Positions 20,939 through 29,114 of a DNA stretch of 64,000 nt are shown here, in pieces. The translations under genes and the position numbers were made by a program. Below the pieces are notes generated by a model. It worked only from the letters and a program-made list of their open reading frames with translations. It ran no database searches and had not been told where the DNA came from. The stretch covers positions 103,557 through 167,556 of the forward strand of contig CACGGB010000001.1 in assembly GCA_902572475.1 (NCBI GenBank), given 5' to 3'. Positions within the stretch are counted from its first letter, which is position 1; each line of letters opens with the position of its first letter. The stretch is from an uncultured Pelagibacteraceae bacterium (lineage in GTDB: Bacteria; Pseudomonadota; Alphaproteobacteria; Pelagibacterales; Pelagibacteraceae).

Positions 20939-21295
20939 GCCAGATAATCTATAAGCCGGGTTCTGTCATTGAAGATATCATTTCTCTAGGCTTAAATTCA
21001 CACTTAAGCTCAAGCGGTTAACCCAGAGGACTAACTTAAGACTGTTTTTAGCGTATTAACGCAATGTCCTCTCTATTTAACCTTGCTCCCAGTGGGGTTT
21101 GCCATGCGTTTTTTGTTACCAAAAAACCGGTGAGCTCTTACCTCACCGTTTCACCCTTGCCTTGATAAGGCGGTTTATTTTCTGTGGCACTATCCCTAAA
21201 GTCACCTTCGCCAGTCATTAACTGGCACTGTGTCTTAATGGAGCCCGGACTTTCCTCTATTAAATTAATTAATAGCGATAATCCAATTATCTGGC
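20939..21295 (-). ncRNA. rnpB: RNase P RNA (bacterial type A)
   Basis: Catalytic RNA that matures tRNA 5-prime ends. On the minus strand the 5-prime part carries GAGGAAAGTCCGGGCTCC, the universal first conserved region, and the 3-prime part carries AGAACCCGGCTTATAG. The ends pair as a perfect P1 helix, GCCAGATAAT with ATTATCTGGC, which sets the limits and gives about 357 nt. It lies between the amidase gene and mraZ, all in the same direction. It fills what would otherwise be a gap of over 500 bases. Confidence 0.96.
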
Positions 21296-21301
21296 GATAT
21301 G

Positions 21302-21330
21302 CTTTTAATAAAAAAAACTTAATAATTCAA
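21302..21330 (-). promoter_or_regulatory. Candidate rnpB promoter
   Basis: On the minus strand TTGAAT (21330-21325), a 17-base spacer and TAAAAG (21307-21302) stand 6 bases before the first base of the P1 helix. The spacing is canonical although the -10 is weak. Confidence 0.45.
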
Positions 21331-21335
21331 GCTAA

Positions 21336-22052
21336 TTACTGTGACTTAGCTAAAAAATCGCTTATTAAAAGGATTTTTTGATTCAATTTTCCAGTGACAT
21401 TTTTAGGTGTATACCTTCTTTGAAACGCTCTAATGATAAATCTATCACTTTTTTTAGGCACTTTTACACTATAATACCTATAACCAATTTTAAATAAATT
21501 TTTAAAAAATAAATTTCTAATCTTTACTGTTTTAGTTTGTTTAAGATCATTTCTAAAATTTTTATACCAAGAGCCTAAATTATATTCGCTTAGTTTTTTC
21601 CAAGGAAATTTTTCACCTGGATCAATTTTTCTTAATGGCGCAATATCTGAATGGCCCAAAATATTATTTTTTTTAATATTATATTTCTTTCTTATATTCT
21701 TACACAAAGCTACTAATTTGTTTATTTGTAAATCATTAAACTTTTCGTAGCCAAATCTATGCCCTTTGTTTACTAACTCGATGCCAATTGAGTTAATATT
21801 TAAATTTCGATAAGTTTTCCATCGTGAAATACCTGCATGCCAAGCTGTTTTATTTTCAGGCACCATTTGTATGATCTTCCCTTTCCTATTGATCAAATAG
21901 TGGCAACTAACTTTCGCTTTTTTATTTTTAAGTCTTTGAATAGATGCAATTTCTGATTGCATTCCAGTATAGTGAATTATAATAAATTTTATACTACTTG
22001 ATTTTCGAGTTTTTTTTGAAAAGTTTGGAGATAATTCTAATAATTTCCTCAT
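21336..22052 (-). CDS. N-acetylmuramoyl-L-alanine amidase, AmpD/AmiD type
   Basis: Zinc amidase of the Amidase_2 family that cuts MurNAc from the stem peptide, used in wall recycling or turnover. The 238-aa product has FIIIHYTGM (first zinc His), CHYLINRKGKIIQMV, TAWHAGIS, and NILGHSDIAPLRKIDPGEKFPW with the later His and Asp ligands. The C-terminal 60 residues (RYYSVKVPKKSDRFIIRAFQ) resemble a peptidoglycan-binding domain, the AmiD layout. I see no clear signal peptide, so location is uncertain. rnpB starts 40 bases beyond its stop. Confidence 0.88.
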   Translation of the reverse strand: MRKLLELSPNFSKKTRKSSSIKFIIIHYTGMQSEIASIQRLKNKKAKVSCHYLINRKGKIIQMVPENKTAWHAGISRWKTYRNLNINSIGIELVNKGHRFGYEKFNDLQINKLVALCKNIRKKYNIKKNNILGHSDIAPLRKIDPGEKFPWKKLSEYNLGSWYKNFRNDLKQTKTVKIRNLFFKNLFKIGYRYYSVKVPKKSDRFIIRAFQRRYTPKNVTGKLNQKILLISDFLAKSQ

Positions 22053-22152
22053 ATATTATAAAAATATTATCAAATTTAGAACAAATTTAAGAGCTATTTT
22101 TATAAAGTTTACTATAGCATATATGAAAAAATTATATATATAGCTTAAATAT

Positions 22153-22890
22153 ATGCAAAAAAAAATTGTTTCCATAATTTGCGCTTCAACGCTCTTTTTT
22201 TTAAGTTCCTCTTATTCAAAAGCTACTGAGGAATGCTTTGAAACTGTAAGTAGGTCAGTTTTTAAATTTAATTTGGTTTTCGATGAAAAAATATTCGAAC
22301 CTATCGCAAAAGGATACAGTCGATTACCTCAACCTTTAAAAACTGGTACAAGTAATTTTACATCTAATATCTCAAATCTCTTATCAATACCAAATTCAAT
22401 CTTGCAAGGAAATTTCAGAGAATTTGGCCACTCTATAGGGAGTGTATTTATCAACTCTACAGTCGGAATTTTAGGATTTTTGAATCCAGCTGAAAAAATT
22501 GGTTTGAAACCTACAAAAGAGGATGTGGGACAAACTTTAGGTAGTTACGGAATTGGTCAAGGATGTTACTACGTACTTCCTATTCTAGGACCAACTACTT
22601 TAAGAGATTCTATAGGTCTACTTGCAGATAGTTTTATTGATCCATTTGCCCAAGTTACAATTAGAGACAAAGAACTTTTGGGTATTTCAGGAAATCATTT
22701 AGATTACTATTCAGTTAAAGGCACTACTGCTGTAAATTTTCGGTCTGAAAATTTAACAAATTTTGAAAGTTTAGAAAAAAACTCAATCGACCTATACTCA
22801 TCGTTTAAAAGTATTTATCTTCAAGATAGAGAAAATAAGGTAAAAAATACTACTTCTAGTGATGATGATTGGGGAAATTTAGATAAATAA
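22153..22890 (+). CDS. mlaA: MlaA/VacJ family phospholipid-transport protein
   Basis: Outer-membrane component that removes phospholipids from the outer leaflet and passes them to MlaC. The 245-aa protein has SVFKFNLVFDEKIFEPIAKGY, PLKTGTSNFTSNISNLLSIPNSILQGNF, GSVFINSTVGILGFLNPA and GPTTLRDSIGLLADSFIDP (each a family signature, quoted in part). The N-terminus is a signal peptide without a lipobox (SSSYSKATEEC), so unlike E. coli MlaA it is probably not lipidated. mlaC follows after 9 bases, but mlaBDEF are not nearby. Confidence 0.9.
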   Translation: MQKKIVSIICASTLFFLSSSYSKATEECFETVSRSVFKFNLVFDEKIFEPIAKGYSRLPQPLKTGTSNFTSNISNLLSIPNSILQGNFREFGHSIGSVFINSTVGILGFLNPAEKIGLKPTKEDVGQTLGSYGIGQGCYYVLPILGPTTLRDSIGLLADSFIDPFAQVTIRDKELLGISGNHLDYYSVKGTTAVNFRSENLTNFESLEKNSIDLYSSFKSIYLQDRENKVKNTTSSDDDWGNLDK

Positions 22891-22899
22891 AAAATATTA

Positions 22900-23502
22900 A
22901 TGAAAAAGTTAAGAATTTTATCAATTTCTTTTTTTTTATTATTCTTAAGTAATTCTTATTTACATTCTTATAGTTCAAACCCAAAAGAATTCGTGACGGA
23001 ACTTGTGAATGAAGCAATGAGTAAATTAGCAGATAAAAATTTAACTAAGGAGGAAAAAGAACAATTTATTGAAGAAATTGCTTTAGAAAATGTAGATATT
23101 AATGCGCTGGCTCTATATACACTTGGAGAATTAAGAAAAACATTTGAAAAACAAGAGATTAAAAACTATCAAAGTGTTTTTGAAAAATATTTTTTAAAGA
23201 GTCTAACATCAAGATTGAGTGATTATTCTACAAGTATATTTGAGGTAGTGAGTTCTGATAAAAAAAGCTCAAATTATACAATTATAAGTTCAGAAGTTAT
23301 TCCAAAAGACGGAAGCCCAAAAATAAAAATTGATTGGAGAATTTATACAAAAAATCCTGAAAAACCTTTAATTAGAGATTTAATTGTTGAAGGTTTAAGT
23401 TTAGCAAGGACACAAAAAGAGGAATTTTCATCAATTCTTAGTTCAAACAACAACGATATAAATATTTTAATAAATAAATTAGAAGAGTTTGTAAAAAATT
23501 AG
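22900..23502 (+). CDS. mlaC: MlaC-like periplasmic phospholipid carrier
   Basis: Member of the Ttg2D/MlaC family that ferries phospholipids between MlaA and the inner-membrane MlaFEDB transporter. The 200-aa product has a signal peptide (ILSISFFLLFLSNSYLHS), the helical N-terminal region, VDINALALYTLGELRKTF (the usual arginine-rich phrase is weak), and IDWRIYTKNPEKPLIRDLIVEGLSLARTQKEEF (quoted in part), close to the MlaC D-x-x-V-E-G-x-S core. It pairs with mlaA. It is convergent with the tRNA that follows. Confidence 0.87.
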   Translation: MKKLRILSISFFLLFLSNSYLHSYSSNPKEFVTELVNEAMSKLADKNLTKEEKEQFIEEIALENVDINALALYTLGELRKTFEKQEIKNYQSVFEKYFLKSLTSRLSDYSTSIFEVVSSDKKSSNYTIISSEVIPKDGSPKIKIDWRIYTKNPEKPLIRDLIVEGLSLARTQKEEFSSILSSNNNDINILINKLEEFVKN

Positions 23503-23507
23503 ATTAT

Positions 23508-23584
23508 TGGTGGGCCCGCCAGGACTCGAACCTGGGACCAATACATTATGAGTGTACTGCTCTAACCAACTGAGCTACAGGCCC
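23508..23584 (-). tRNA. tRNA with CAT anticodon (Met elongator or Ile2)
   Basis: A 77-nt cloverleaf on the minus strand: acceptor GGGCCTG pairs with the 3-prime strand before ACCA, D arm GCTCAGTTGGTTAGAGC, anticodon stem GTACA/TGTAT, loop CTCATAA with anticodon CAT, and T loop GTTCGAG. CCA is encoded. CAT is read either by elongator Met or, after lysidine modification, as Ile (AUA). The variable region TTGGTC resembles Ile2, but I cannot decide by eye. It is not an initiator, since the acceptor begins with a full G-C pair. Confidence 0.93.
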
Positions 23585-23619
23585 TCATTAGCACTTTGTT
23601 TCTTTTATATCACAAATAA

Positions 23620-25485
23620 TTATTTTTCTAGGAAACTTTTTAATTGTTTTGATCTGCTTGGATGTTTAAGTTTTCTAAGAGCTTTTGCCTCGATTTGTCT
23701 AATTCGTTCTCTTGTAACAGAAAATTGCAGTCCTACTTCCTCTAAAGTATGATCAGTATTCATACCAATACCAAATCTCATTCTCAGAACTCTTTCTTCT
23801 CGTGGGGTTAAAGATGCTAAAATTTTTGTAGTTGACTCACTTAGATTCGATTGTATGGCTGTATCAAGTGGTTGTAATGCATTTTTATCCTCAATAAAAT
23901 CACCTAAACTGCTATCCTCTTCGTCACCAACAGGTGTCTCAAGTGAAACAGGTTCTTTAGCAATTTTTAATACTTTACGTACTTTTTCTAATGGCATTGC
24001 CAATTTTTTTGAAAGTTCCTCTGGTGTAGGTTCTCTTCCAAATTCACTCATGATCTGCCTTTGAGTTCTAACAATTTTATTTATTGTTTCGATCATATGA
24101 ACAGGAATTCTTATAGTTCTAGCTTGATCTGCTATTGAACGAGTGATTGCCTGTCTAATCCACCATGTTGCATAGGTAGAAAATTTATAACCTCTTCTGT
24201 ATTCAAATTTATCTACTGCTTTCATTAAACCAATGTTACCCTCTTGGATCAGATCTAGAAATTGCAATCCTCTATTAGTATATTTTTTTGCAATTGATAT
24301 AACTAGCCTCAGGTTCGCCTCAACCATCTCTTTTTTAGCTATTCTTGACTCTCTCTCTCCTTTTTGAATTCTATTAACTAGCTTTTTAAATTCTCCAACC
24401 GATAGACCTATTTTTTTACTAAATTCGACTAATCGATCTTTTATTTCTGTAAAATCTTTTTTATATTTTTTAAAGAATGCTTTCCAGGTTTGATTCTCTT
24501 TAAGAAAAGACTCAAACTTAGGATTTATTTCATTCCCTAAATAATACTTTAAAAATTCATCTCTCGAAATTTTATTATCCATCGCAAGTCTTAAAAGAAC
24601 TCCCTCTAATGAAACGATTTTCTTATTTTCTTTGTAATGAGACTGTACCAATTCTTCCACTACATGGGGGGCAAGTTGTAAATTTTTAAAATTATCAACT
24701 AGCACTTCTTGAATTCTTTTAAAATTCTTATTTTTAGATACCGATAGCTCTTTTGAATCAAGTAAACAATTTAATTTCTCTATTTGGTACTTTTGAAGTT
24801 TTGAATAATTTTTATCTAATGAATCTAAAATATTAATGATTTTTGGTTTAATTTCTTCTTCCATCTTAGCAAGTGAAATATTAAATTCATCTTCGTCATT
24901 GGAAGTGTTTTCCTCTTCTTTTTTAACTTCATTATCTTTATCTTTTGTATTCTTAGTTTTCGCATTTTTATTAATTTTGAGCTCATCGTCTTCACTAGAA
25001 GCCTCGAAGTCTTCATAAGTAGAGTCAATATCAATTATATCTCTAACTAAAAGTTGTTGATTTTCAATTTGGTCTTTCCATTCTTTGATTTTTTTACCAA
25101 CGAGAGGACTTTGAGTTAGTGCATTAATCATAACATCTTTTCCGGCTTCTATTCTTTTAGCTATAGCTATTTCACCTTCTCTTGAAAGTAATTCTACGCC
25201 TCCCATTTCTCTTAGATACATTCTTATTGGGTCATCACTTTTATCAGAGGACTTTTCTTCAGATGAGGCTGGAGTTTCTTTCTTCTTATTTGATTGGAAT
25301 TGTGATTTCTTTTCAACTAACGTAATTTTTTCGTCAACTAAAATGATGAAAGCTCTTTCTAGGTTCTCATGAGTACCACTTCTTTTTCCTAATGACTTCC
25401 CTAGTTCTTCATAAGTCACAAAACCTCTATGCTTACCTTTGTCTAAAAGTCTCTCGAATGATTTTGTAATAAGTTTTTCAGCCAT
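23620..25485 (-). CDS. rpoD: RNA polymerase primary sigma factor RpoD (sigma-70)
   Basis: Housekeeping sigma factor. The 621-aa protein has region 1.1 at the N-terminus ([13 protein letters not shown]), region 1.2 ([21 protein letters not shown], quoted in part), a long acidic non-conserved insert at roughly 165-205, and region 2 with [21 protein letters not shown]. Region 3 contains [15 protein letters not shown], and region 4 contains [13 protein letters not shown] and [16 protein letters not shown]. Order yqeY-dnaG-rpoD matches the macromolecular-synthesis operon of proteobacteria. A tRNA lies 35 bases downstream. Confidence 0.97.
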   Translation of the reverse strand: MAEKLITKSFERLLDKGKHRGFVTYEELGKSLGKRSGTHENLERAFIILVDEKITLVEKKSQFQSNKKKETPASSEEKSSDKSDDPIRMYLREMGGVELLSREGEIAIAKRIEAGKDVMINALTQSPLVGKKIKEWKDQIENQQLLVRDIIDIDSTYEDFEASSEDDELKINKNAKTKNTKDKDNEVKKEEENTSNDEDEFNISLAKMEEEIKPKIINILDSLDKNYSKLQKYQIEKLNCLLDSKELSVSKNKNFKRIQEVLVDNFKNLQLAPHVVEELVQSHYKENKKIVSLEGVLLRLAMDNKISRDEFLKYYLGNEINPKFESFLKENQTWKAFFKKYKKDFTEIKDRLVEFSKKIGLSVGEFKKLVNRIQKGERESRIAKKEMVEANLRLVISIAKKYTNRGLQFLDLIQEGNIGLMKAVDKFEYRRGYKFSTYATWWIRQAITRSIADQARTIRIPVHMIETINKIVRTQRQIMSEFGREPTPEELSKKLAMPLEKVRKVLKIAKEPVSLETPVGDEEDSSLGDFIEDKNALQPLDTAIQSNLSESTTKILASLTPREERVLRMRFGIGMNTDHTLEEVGLQFSVTRERIRQIEAKALRKLKHPSRSKQLKSFLEK

Positions 25486-25536
25486 AGAAAATTGAAGTTT
25501 ATATATAATGACTAAGAGACAAAAATCTATACTTTT

Positions 25537-27327
25537 TTAATCCCTATTTATTTGGCTTTTAAGCTTAATTAGTTCGGAATATGAGTTTTCGTCTAAGTTG
25601 TTGATTAATTTTTGCTCTAGAGATTCTATTTTTTTTAAATTATTTTGGTCTTTGTGGTCTTTGATAAGTTCACTAAGCAATTCTAAAATATCTTGATTAG
25701 TTTTGCTTTTTGTAACTATTTGAATTGTCGAATTTTCATTGATTTCATTTACGATCTGATCATATCCCTTTTTTTTAACTTTTTCGTAAATAAAATCTTT
25801 ATTATTACCTTCGATTAAAGAATTTATAATAAAACTTCTTAAGCTTTCATTTTTTTCATCAAGAAATTCTATATTTGAAAGTTCCTCTAATTTTTCTGAA
25901 GCAATATCAAAGAAATTCAAAATTATATATAGTATTGAAAACTCAATTATTTGGATTTTAGATAAGTTTTCATTTTTTTGATGTAGAATTTTTGTCTCTT
26001 TCAAAATTTTATAATCTTTTTTTTGGCTAAATGGAAAGTATTTATAATTCTTGTTTAAAGTTTGATTTGGAGTTAACTGTCTTAACTTTTCAAGAAAATC
26101 CTCGAGAACATATTTTTTTAATGTTTCATCTTGAATAGAAAGTGCCAATTTTTTTATATCCTTTTCAAATTTAGATATTTCGTATGGATTATTCTGATTG
26201 ATCTTTCCAAGTTGATAATTCCAAATAAAAGATTGTATTATTTGTTTCTGGTTTATTAGATTCAGAAAGCTTTCTTTACCGTTTTCTTTAATGTAATCGT
26301 CTGGATCTTTGCTATCAGGCATTATAGTAAAGTAAATTTTGTTGCTTTCATTTATTAATGAAAATAATCTTTCTGCAATTCTTAAAGCAGCTTTTTGGCC
26401 GCTTTCATCTCCATCTAAGCAAATAACTGGGTTTGAAAAAAATTTCCAAACCAGATTTATTTGACTCTCAGTAAAAGCAGTTCCAGAGTTTGCTATCACA
26501 TTTTTGATACCAGATGCATAAACACTAACTACATCCATATAACCCTCAACAATCAAAACATTATCGGTTTTTGACCTTAGGTTTTTTGCCTTATCAAGAT
26601 TAAAAATTATATTTCCTTTTTTATAAAATTCTGTTTCAGGCGAATTAATGTATTTAGCTAATTTTCCATCCCTGATAATTCTTCCACCAAAAGCTATTGT
26701 GTCACCTGCTATATTATTCACAGGAAAAATTATACGAGAATTAAATCTATCGATAAATTCTCCAGTTTTATCACTTTTATAATAAAGACCTGTTAAGGAA
26801 ATTTCTTCCTCAGAATATTTTTTTGATAAGTCATTATAAAAATTGTTCTTCCAAGGAACATACCCTAGCTGAAATTCTTCAATAATTTCTTTTTTTAGTC
26901 CTCTTTTGTTGAGATAATCTAATGCCTCTCGATTATTTGCAACAGATAACTGTTTGTGAAAATAATCAGAATAATCCTTATGAATATTTTTGTAATTTTG
27001 AAATCTTAAATCTTTTTTTTTATCAAAATTCGAAAATCTATAAGGTTGCATTCCAGCCTCTGCGGCTAAAGTTTTAACAGCTTCTCCAAATCCAACAGAT
27101 TTTGTCTTCATCAAAAAATCAAATATATTCCCGTGCTCTCCCGTACTAAAGCAATGATAAAATTCTTTCTCATCATTAACGGTAAAGGATGGGGTCTTTT
27201 CATTTTTGAAAGGAGATAAACCTATAAATTCTTTCCCTCTTTTTTTAAGTTGAACGGTTTTTCCAACAACTTGGGATACTTTTAGTCGTAATTTAATTTC
27301 ATCTAAGTACTCTTTAGGATATTTCAT
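25537..27327 (-). CDS. dnaG: DNA primase DnaG with degenerate zinc site
   Basis: Makes RNA primers at the fork. The start is set at the ATG at 27327 (MKYPKEYLDEIK) rather than the TTG two codons earlier. The N-terminal zinc-binding domain keeps its shape (LSPFKNEKTPSF and EFYHCFSTGEHG). However, only one of the four usual ligands, the Cys in YHC, remains; Ser, Lys and Thr stand where Cys, His and Cys are expected. The TOPRIM core is intact (VLIVEGYMDVVSVY, ICLDGDESGQKAA). The C-terminal helicase-binding region is weakly conserved. It overlaps yqeY when read from the TTG start. Confidence 0.95.
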   Translation of the reverse strand: MKYPKEYLDEIKLRLKVSQVVGKTVQLKKRGKEFIGLSPFKNEKTPSFTVNDEKEFYHCFSTGEHGNIFDFLMKTKSVGFGEAVKTLAAEAGMQPYRFSNFDKKKDLRFQNYKNIHKDYSDYFHKQLSVANNREALDYLNKRGLKKEIIEEFQLGYVPWKNNFYNDLSKKYSEEEISLTGLYYKSDKTGEFIDRFNSRIIFPVNNIAGDTIAFGGRIIRDGKLAKYINSPETEFYKKGNIIFNLDKAKNLRSKTDNVLIVEGYMDVVSVYASGIKNVIANSGTAFTESQINLVWKFFSNPVICLDGDESGQKAALRIAERLFSLINESNKIYFTIMPDSKDPDDYIKENGKESFLNLINQKQIIQSFIWNYQLGKINQNNPYEISKFEKDIKKLALSIQDETLKKYVLEDFLEKLRQLTPNQTLNKNYKYFPFSQKKDYKILKETKILHQKNENLSKIQIIEFSILYIILNFFDIASEKLEELSNIEFLDEKNESLRSFIINSLIEGNNKDFIYEKVKKKGYDQIVNEINENSTIQIVTKSKTNQDILELLSELIKDHKDQNNLKKIESLEQKLINNLDENSYSELIKLKSQINRD

Positions 27328-27329
27328 TA

Positions 27330-27785
27330 TCAATTTAACAATCCTTTTAAAATGGAACTTACTTTTGAAAAATCTAAATTGTCTGCATGTTTTGATTTAA
27401 GAACTCCCATGATTTTGCCCATATCCTTCATTGATGAAGCCCCGACAGATTTAATTGTATCTTGGCATATTTTTTTTGTTTCCTCGTCACTAAGTTGTTT
27501 TGGTAAAAAAACATTTATGACCTCTATTTCTTTTTTTTCATTTTCTAAGAGCTCCTTTCTTCCAGCTTTTTGATATACCTCGCAAGACTCGTTTCTTTGT
27601 TTTATCATTTTTTTAAGCAGTGAGATAATGTCACTGTCTTTAATTTCCTTTTGGCCTTTTGAGCGGCCAGCGATTTCAGCGTCTTTAATAGCTGAAACAA
27701 TTAGTCTTAAAGTTGGATAAGTATTTTTATCTTTGGCTTTTAAGGCTTGGTTTAGCTTATCATCTATTTGTTTTTTTAGGGACAT
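27330..27785 (-). CDS. GatB/YqeY domain protein
   Basis: A 151-aa YqeY-family protein, homologous to the C-terminal tail domain of GatB/GatE amidotransferases. It shows LKKQIDDKLNQALKAKDKNTYPTLRLI (quoted in part), MIKQRNESCEVYQKAGRKEL and MGKIMGVLKSKHADNLDFSKVS (quoted in part). Its function is not settled; a role in tRNA amidation or quality control has been suggested for the family. It is the first gene of the yqeY-dnaG-rpoD block, facing away from carA. Confidence 0.9.
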   Translation of the reverse strand: MSLKKQIDDKLNQALKAKDKNTYPTLRLIVSAIKDAEIAGRSKGQKEIKDSDIISLLKKMIKQRNESCEVYQKAGRKELLENEKKEIEVINVFLPKQLSDEETKKICQDTIKSVGASSMKDMGKIMGVLKSKHADNLDFSKVSSILKGLLN

Positions 27786-27834
27786 TTCATTTTTATTTTA
27801 ATCACAATTCTAATACAAAATAAAAAGAACTTTC

Positions 27835-27863
27835 TTGACGATTTTGTTTCTATTTCATATGTT
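27835..27863 (+). promoter_or_regulatory. Candidate carA promoter
   Basis: TTGACG, a 17-base spacer and TATGTT lie in the 120-base divergent gap between yqeY and carA, about 42 bases before the TTG start. The -35 is near consensus. Confidence 0.5.
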
Positions 27864-27905
27864 GCCCAAAATCATGTTTATAAGTTTTTTACTTTAACTT
27901 ATGAG

Positions 27906-29114
27906 TTGTATTTGAAGAAGATTGGTCAAAATATAAACTCAAAAAAAAATCTTAATAAGATCGATTCCACCGCTATTTTAATTCTTCAAAACGGACAATT
28001 TTTTAAAGGAATAGGCTTAGGTTATAGAGGTACAGCTACCGGAGAAGTATGTTTTAATACCTCAATTACTGGCTACCAAGAAATAATTTCTGACCCTTCG
28101 TATGCTGATCAGATAATTAATTTTACTTTTCCTCATGTAGGGAATGTTGGAACTAATAAAGAAGACCACGAGTCAGATAAGGTTTGGACTAAGGGTGTAA
28201 TAATAAATACTGAAATAACAAGTCCATCAAATTACAGATCTTTAAAACATTTAGATCAATGGTTAAAGAAGAATAAGATAGTTGGGATAACTGGCATTGA
28301 TACTAGAAATTTAACAAATTTTATTAGAGATAGCGGTGCTCCTAAGGGGACGATATCTTTTTACAATAAAAACAAATTAAATATAAAAAAACTTATCAAA
28401 ATTACAAATAAATGGAGCGGTCTTAAAAACTTAGATTTAGCAAAAATAGTATCGACAAAGAAAAATTATTTATGGAAAGATTATAAAACTTGGAAAAAAG
28501 AAAATGGATATTTAAAAAATAAAAAAAAAATATTGCACGTAGTTGCTATAGACTATGGGATTAAGAAAAATATATTAAGATATTTCTCAGATTTTAATTG
28601 TAAAGTTACAATCGTGCCTTGTAAGACAGGTGCAAAAGATATTCTAAAACTTAAACCTCATGGAATATTTTTATCAAATGGTCCAGGGGATCCTGCTGCA
28701 ACTGGAAAATATGCAATACCGATAATACAAGAGTTAATCAAAAAAAATCTGCCACTATTTGGTATCTGTTTAGGTCATCAAATACTTGCTTTGGCACTTG
28801 GTGCTAAGACAGAAAAAATGAAGTTAGGCCATAGAGGTGCTAACCATCCAGTCAAAAATTTAATTGAAGGCAATGTTGAAATTACAAGCCAGAATCACGG
28901 GTTTGAAGTTGTTAAAAAAGGTTTACCTAAAAATATAAGAGTTACTCACGAGTCTTTGTTTGACAACAGTATTGAGGGTATCGAGTTAAAAAATAAACCT
29001 GTTTTCTCAGTTCAATATCACCCAGAGTCCAACCCTGGCCCTCAAGATAGCGTTTATTTATTTGATAAATTTGTAAAGAGTATGAAAAAAAATGCCAAAA
29101 AGAAAAGATATTAA
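27906..29114 (+). CDS. carA: Carbamoyl phosphate synthase small subunit CarA
   Basis: Glutaminase subunit that feeds ammonia to CarB for arginine and pyrimidine synthesis. The 402-aa protein has [21 protein letters not shown] (quoted in part), [13 protein letters not shown], and the class I amidotransferase triad: Cys in [15 protein letters not shown] and His and Glu in QYHPESNPG. No ATG precedes the conserved domain, so initiation must be at TTG 27906 or TTG 27912. An ATG at 27901 opens only a four-codon frame (ATG AGT TGT ATT TGA) across this start. Confidence 0.94.
   Translation: MYLKKIGQNINSKKNLNKIDSTAILILQNGQFFKGIGLGYRGTATGEVCFNTSITGYQEIISDPSYADQIINFTFPHVGNVGTNKEDHESDKVWTKGVIINTEITSPSNYRSLKHLDQWLKKNKIVGITGIDTRNLTNFIRDSGAPKGTISFYNKNKLNIKKLIKITNKWSGLKNLDLAKIVSTKKNYLWKDYKTWKKENGYLKNKKKILHVVAIDYGIKKNILRYFSDFNCKVTIVPCKTGAKDILKLKPHGIFLSNGPGDPAATGKYAIPIIQELIKKNLPLFGICLGHQILALALGAKTEKMKLGHRGANHPVKNLIEGNVEITSQNHGFEVVKKGLPKNIRVTHESLFDNSIEGIELKNKPVFSVQYHPESNPGPQDSVYLFDKFVKSMKKNAKKKRY

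Noticed and set aside
21184-21381. 65-aa plus-strand ORF across rnpB
   Set aside because: The region is clearly RNase P RNA on the other strand, with the P1 helix and both conserved ends.
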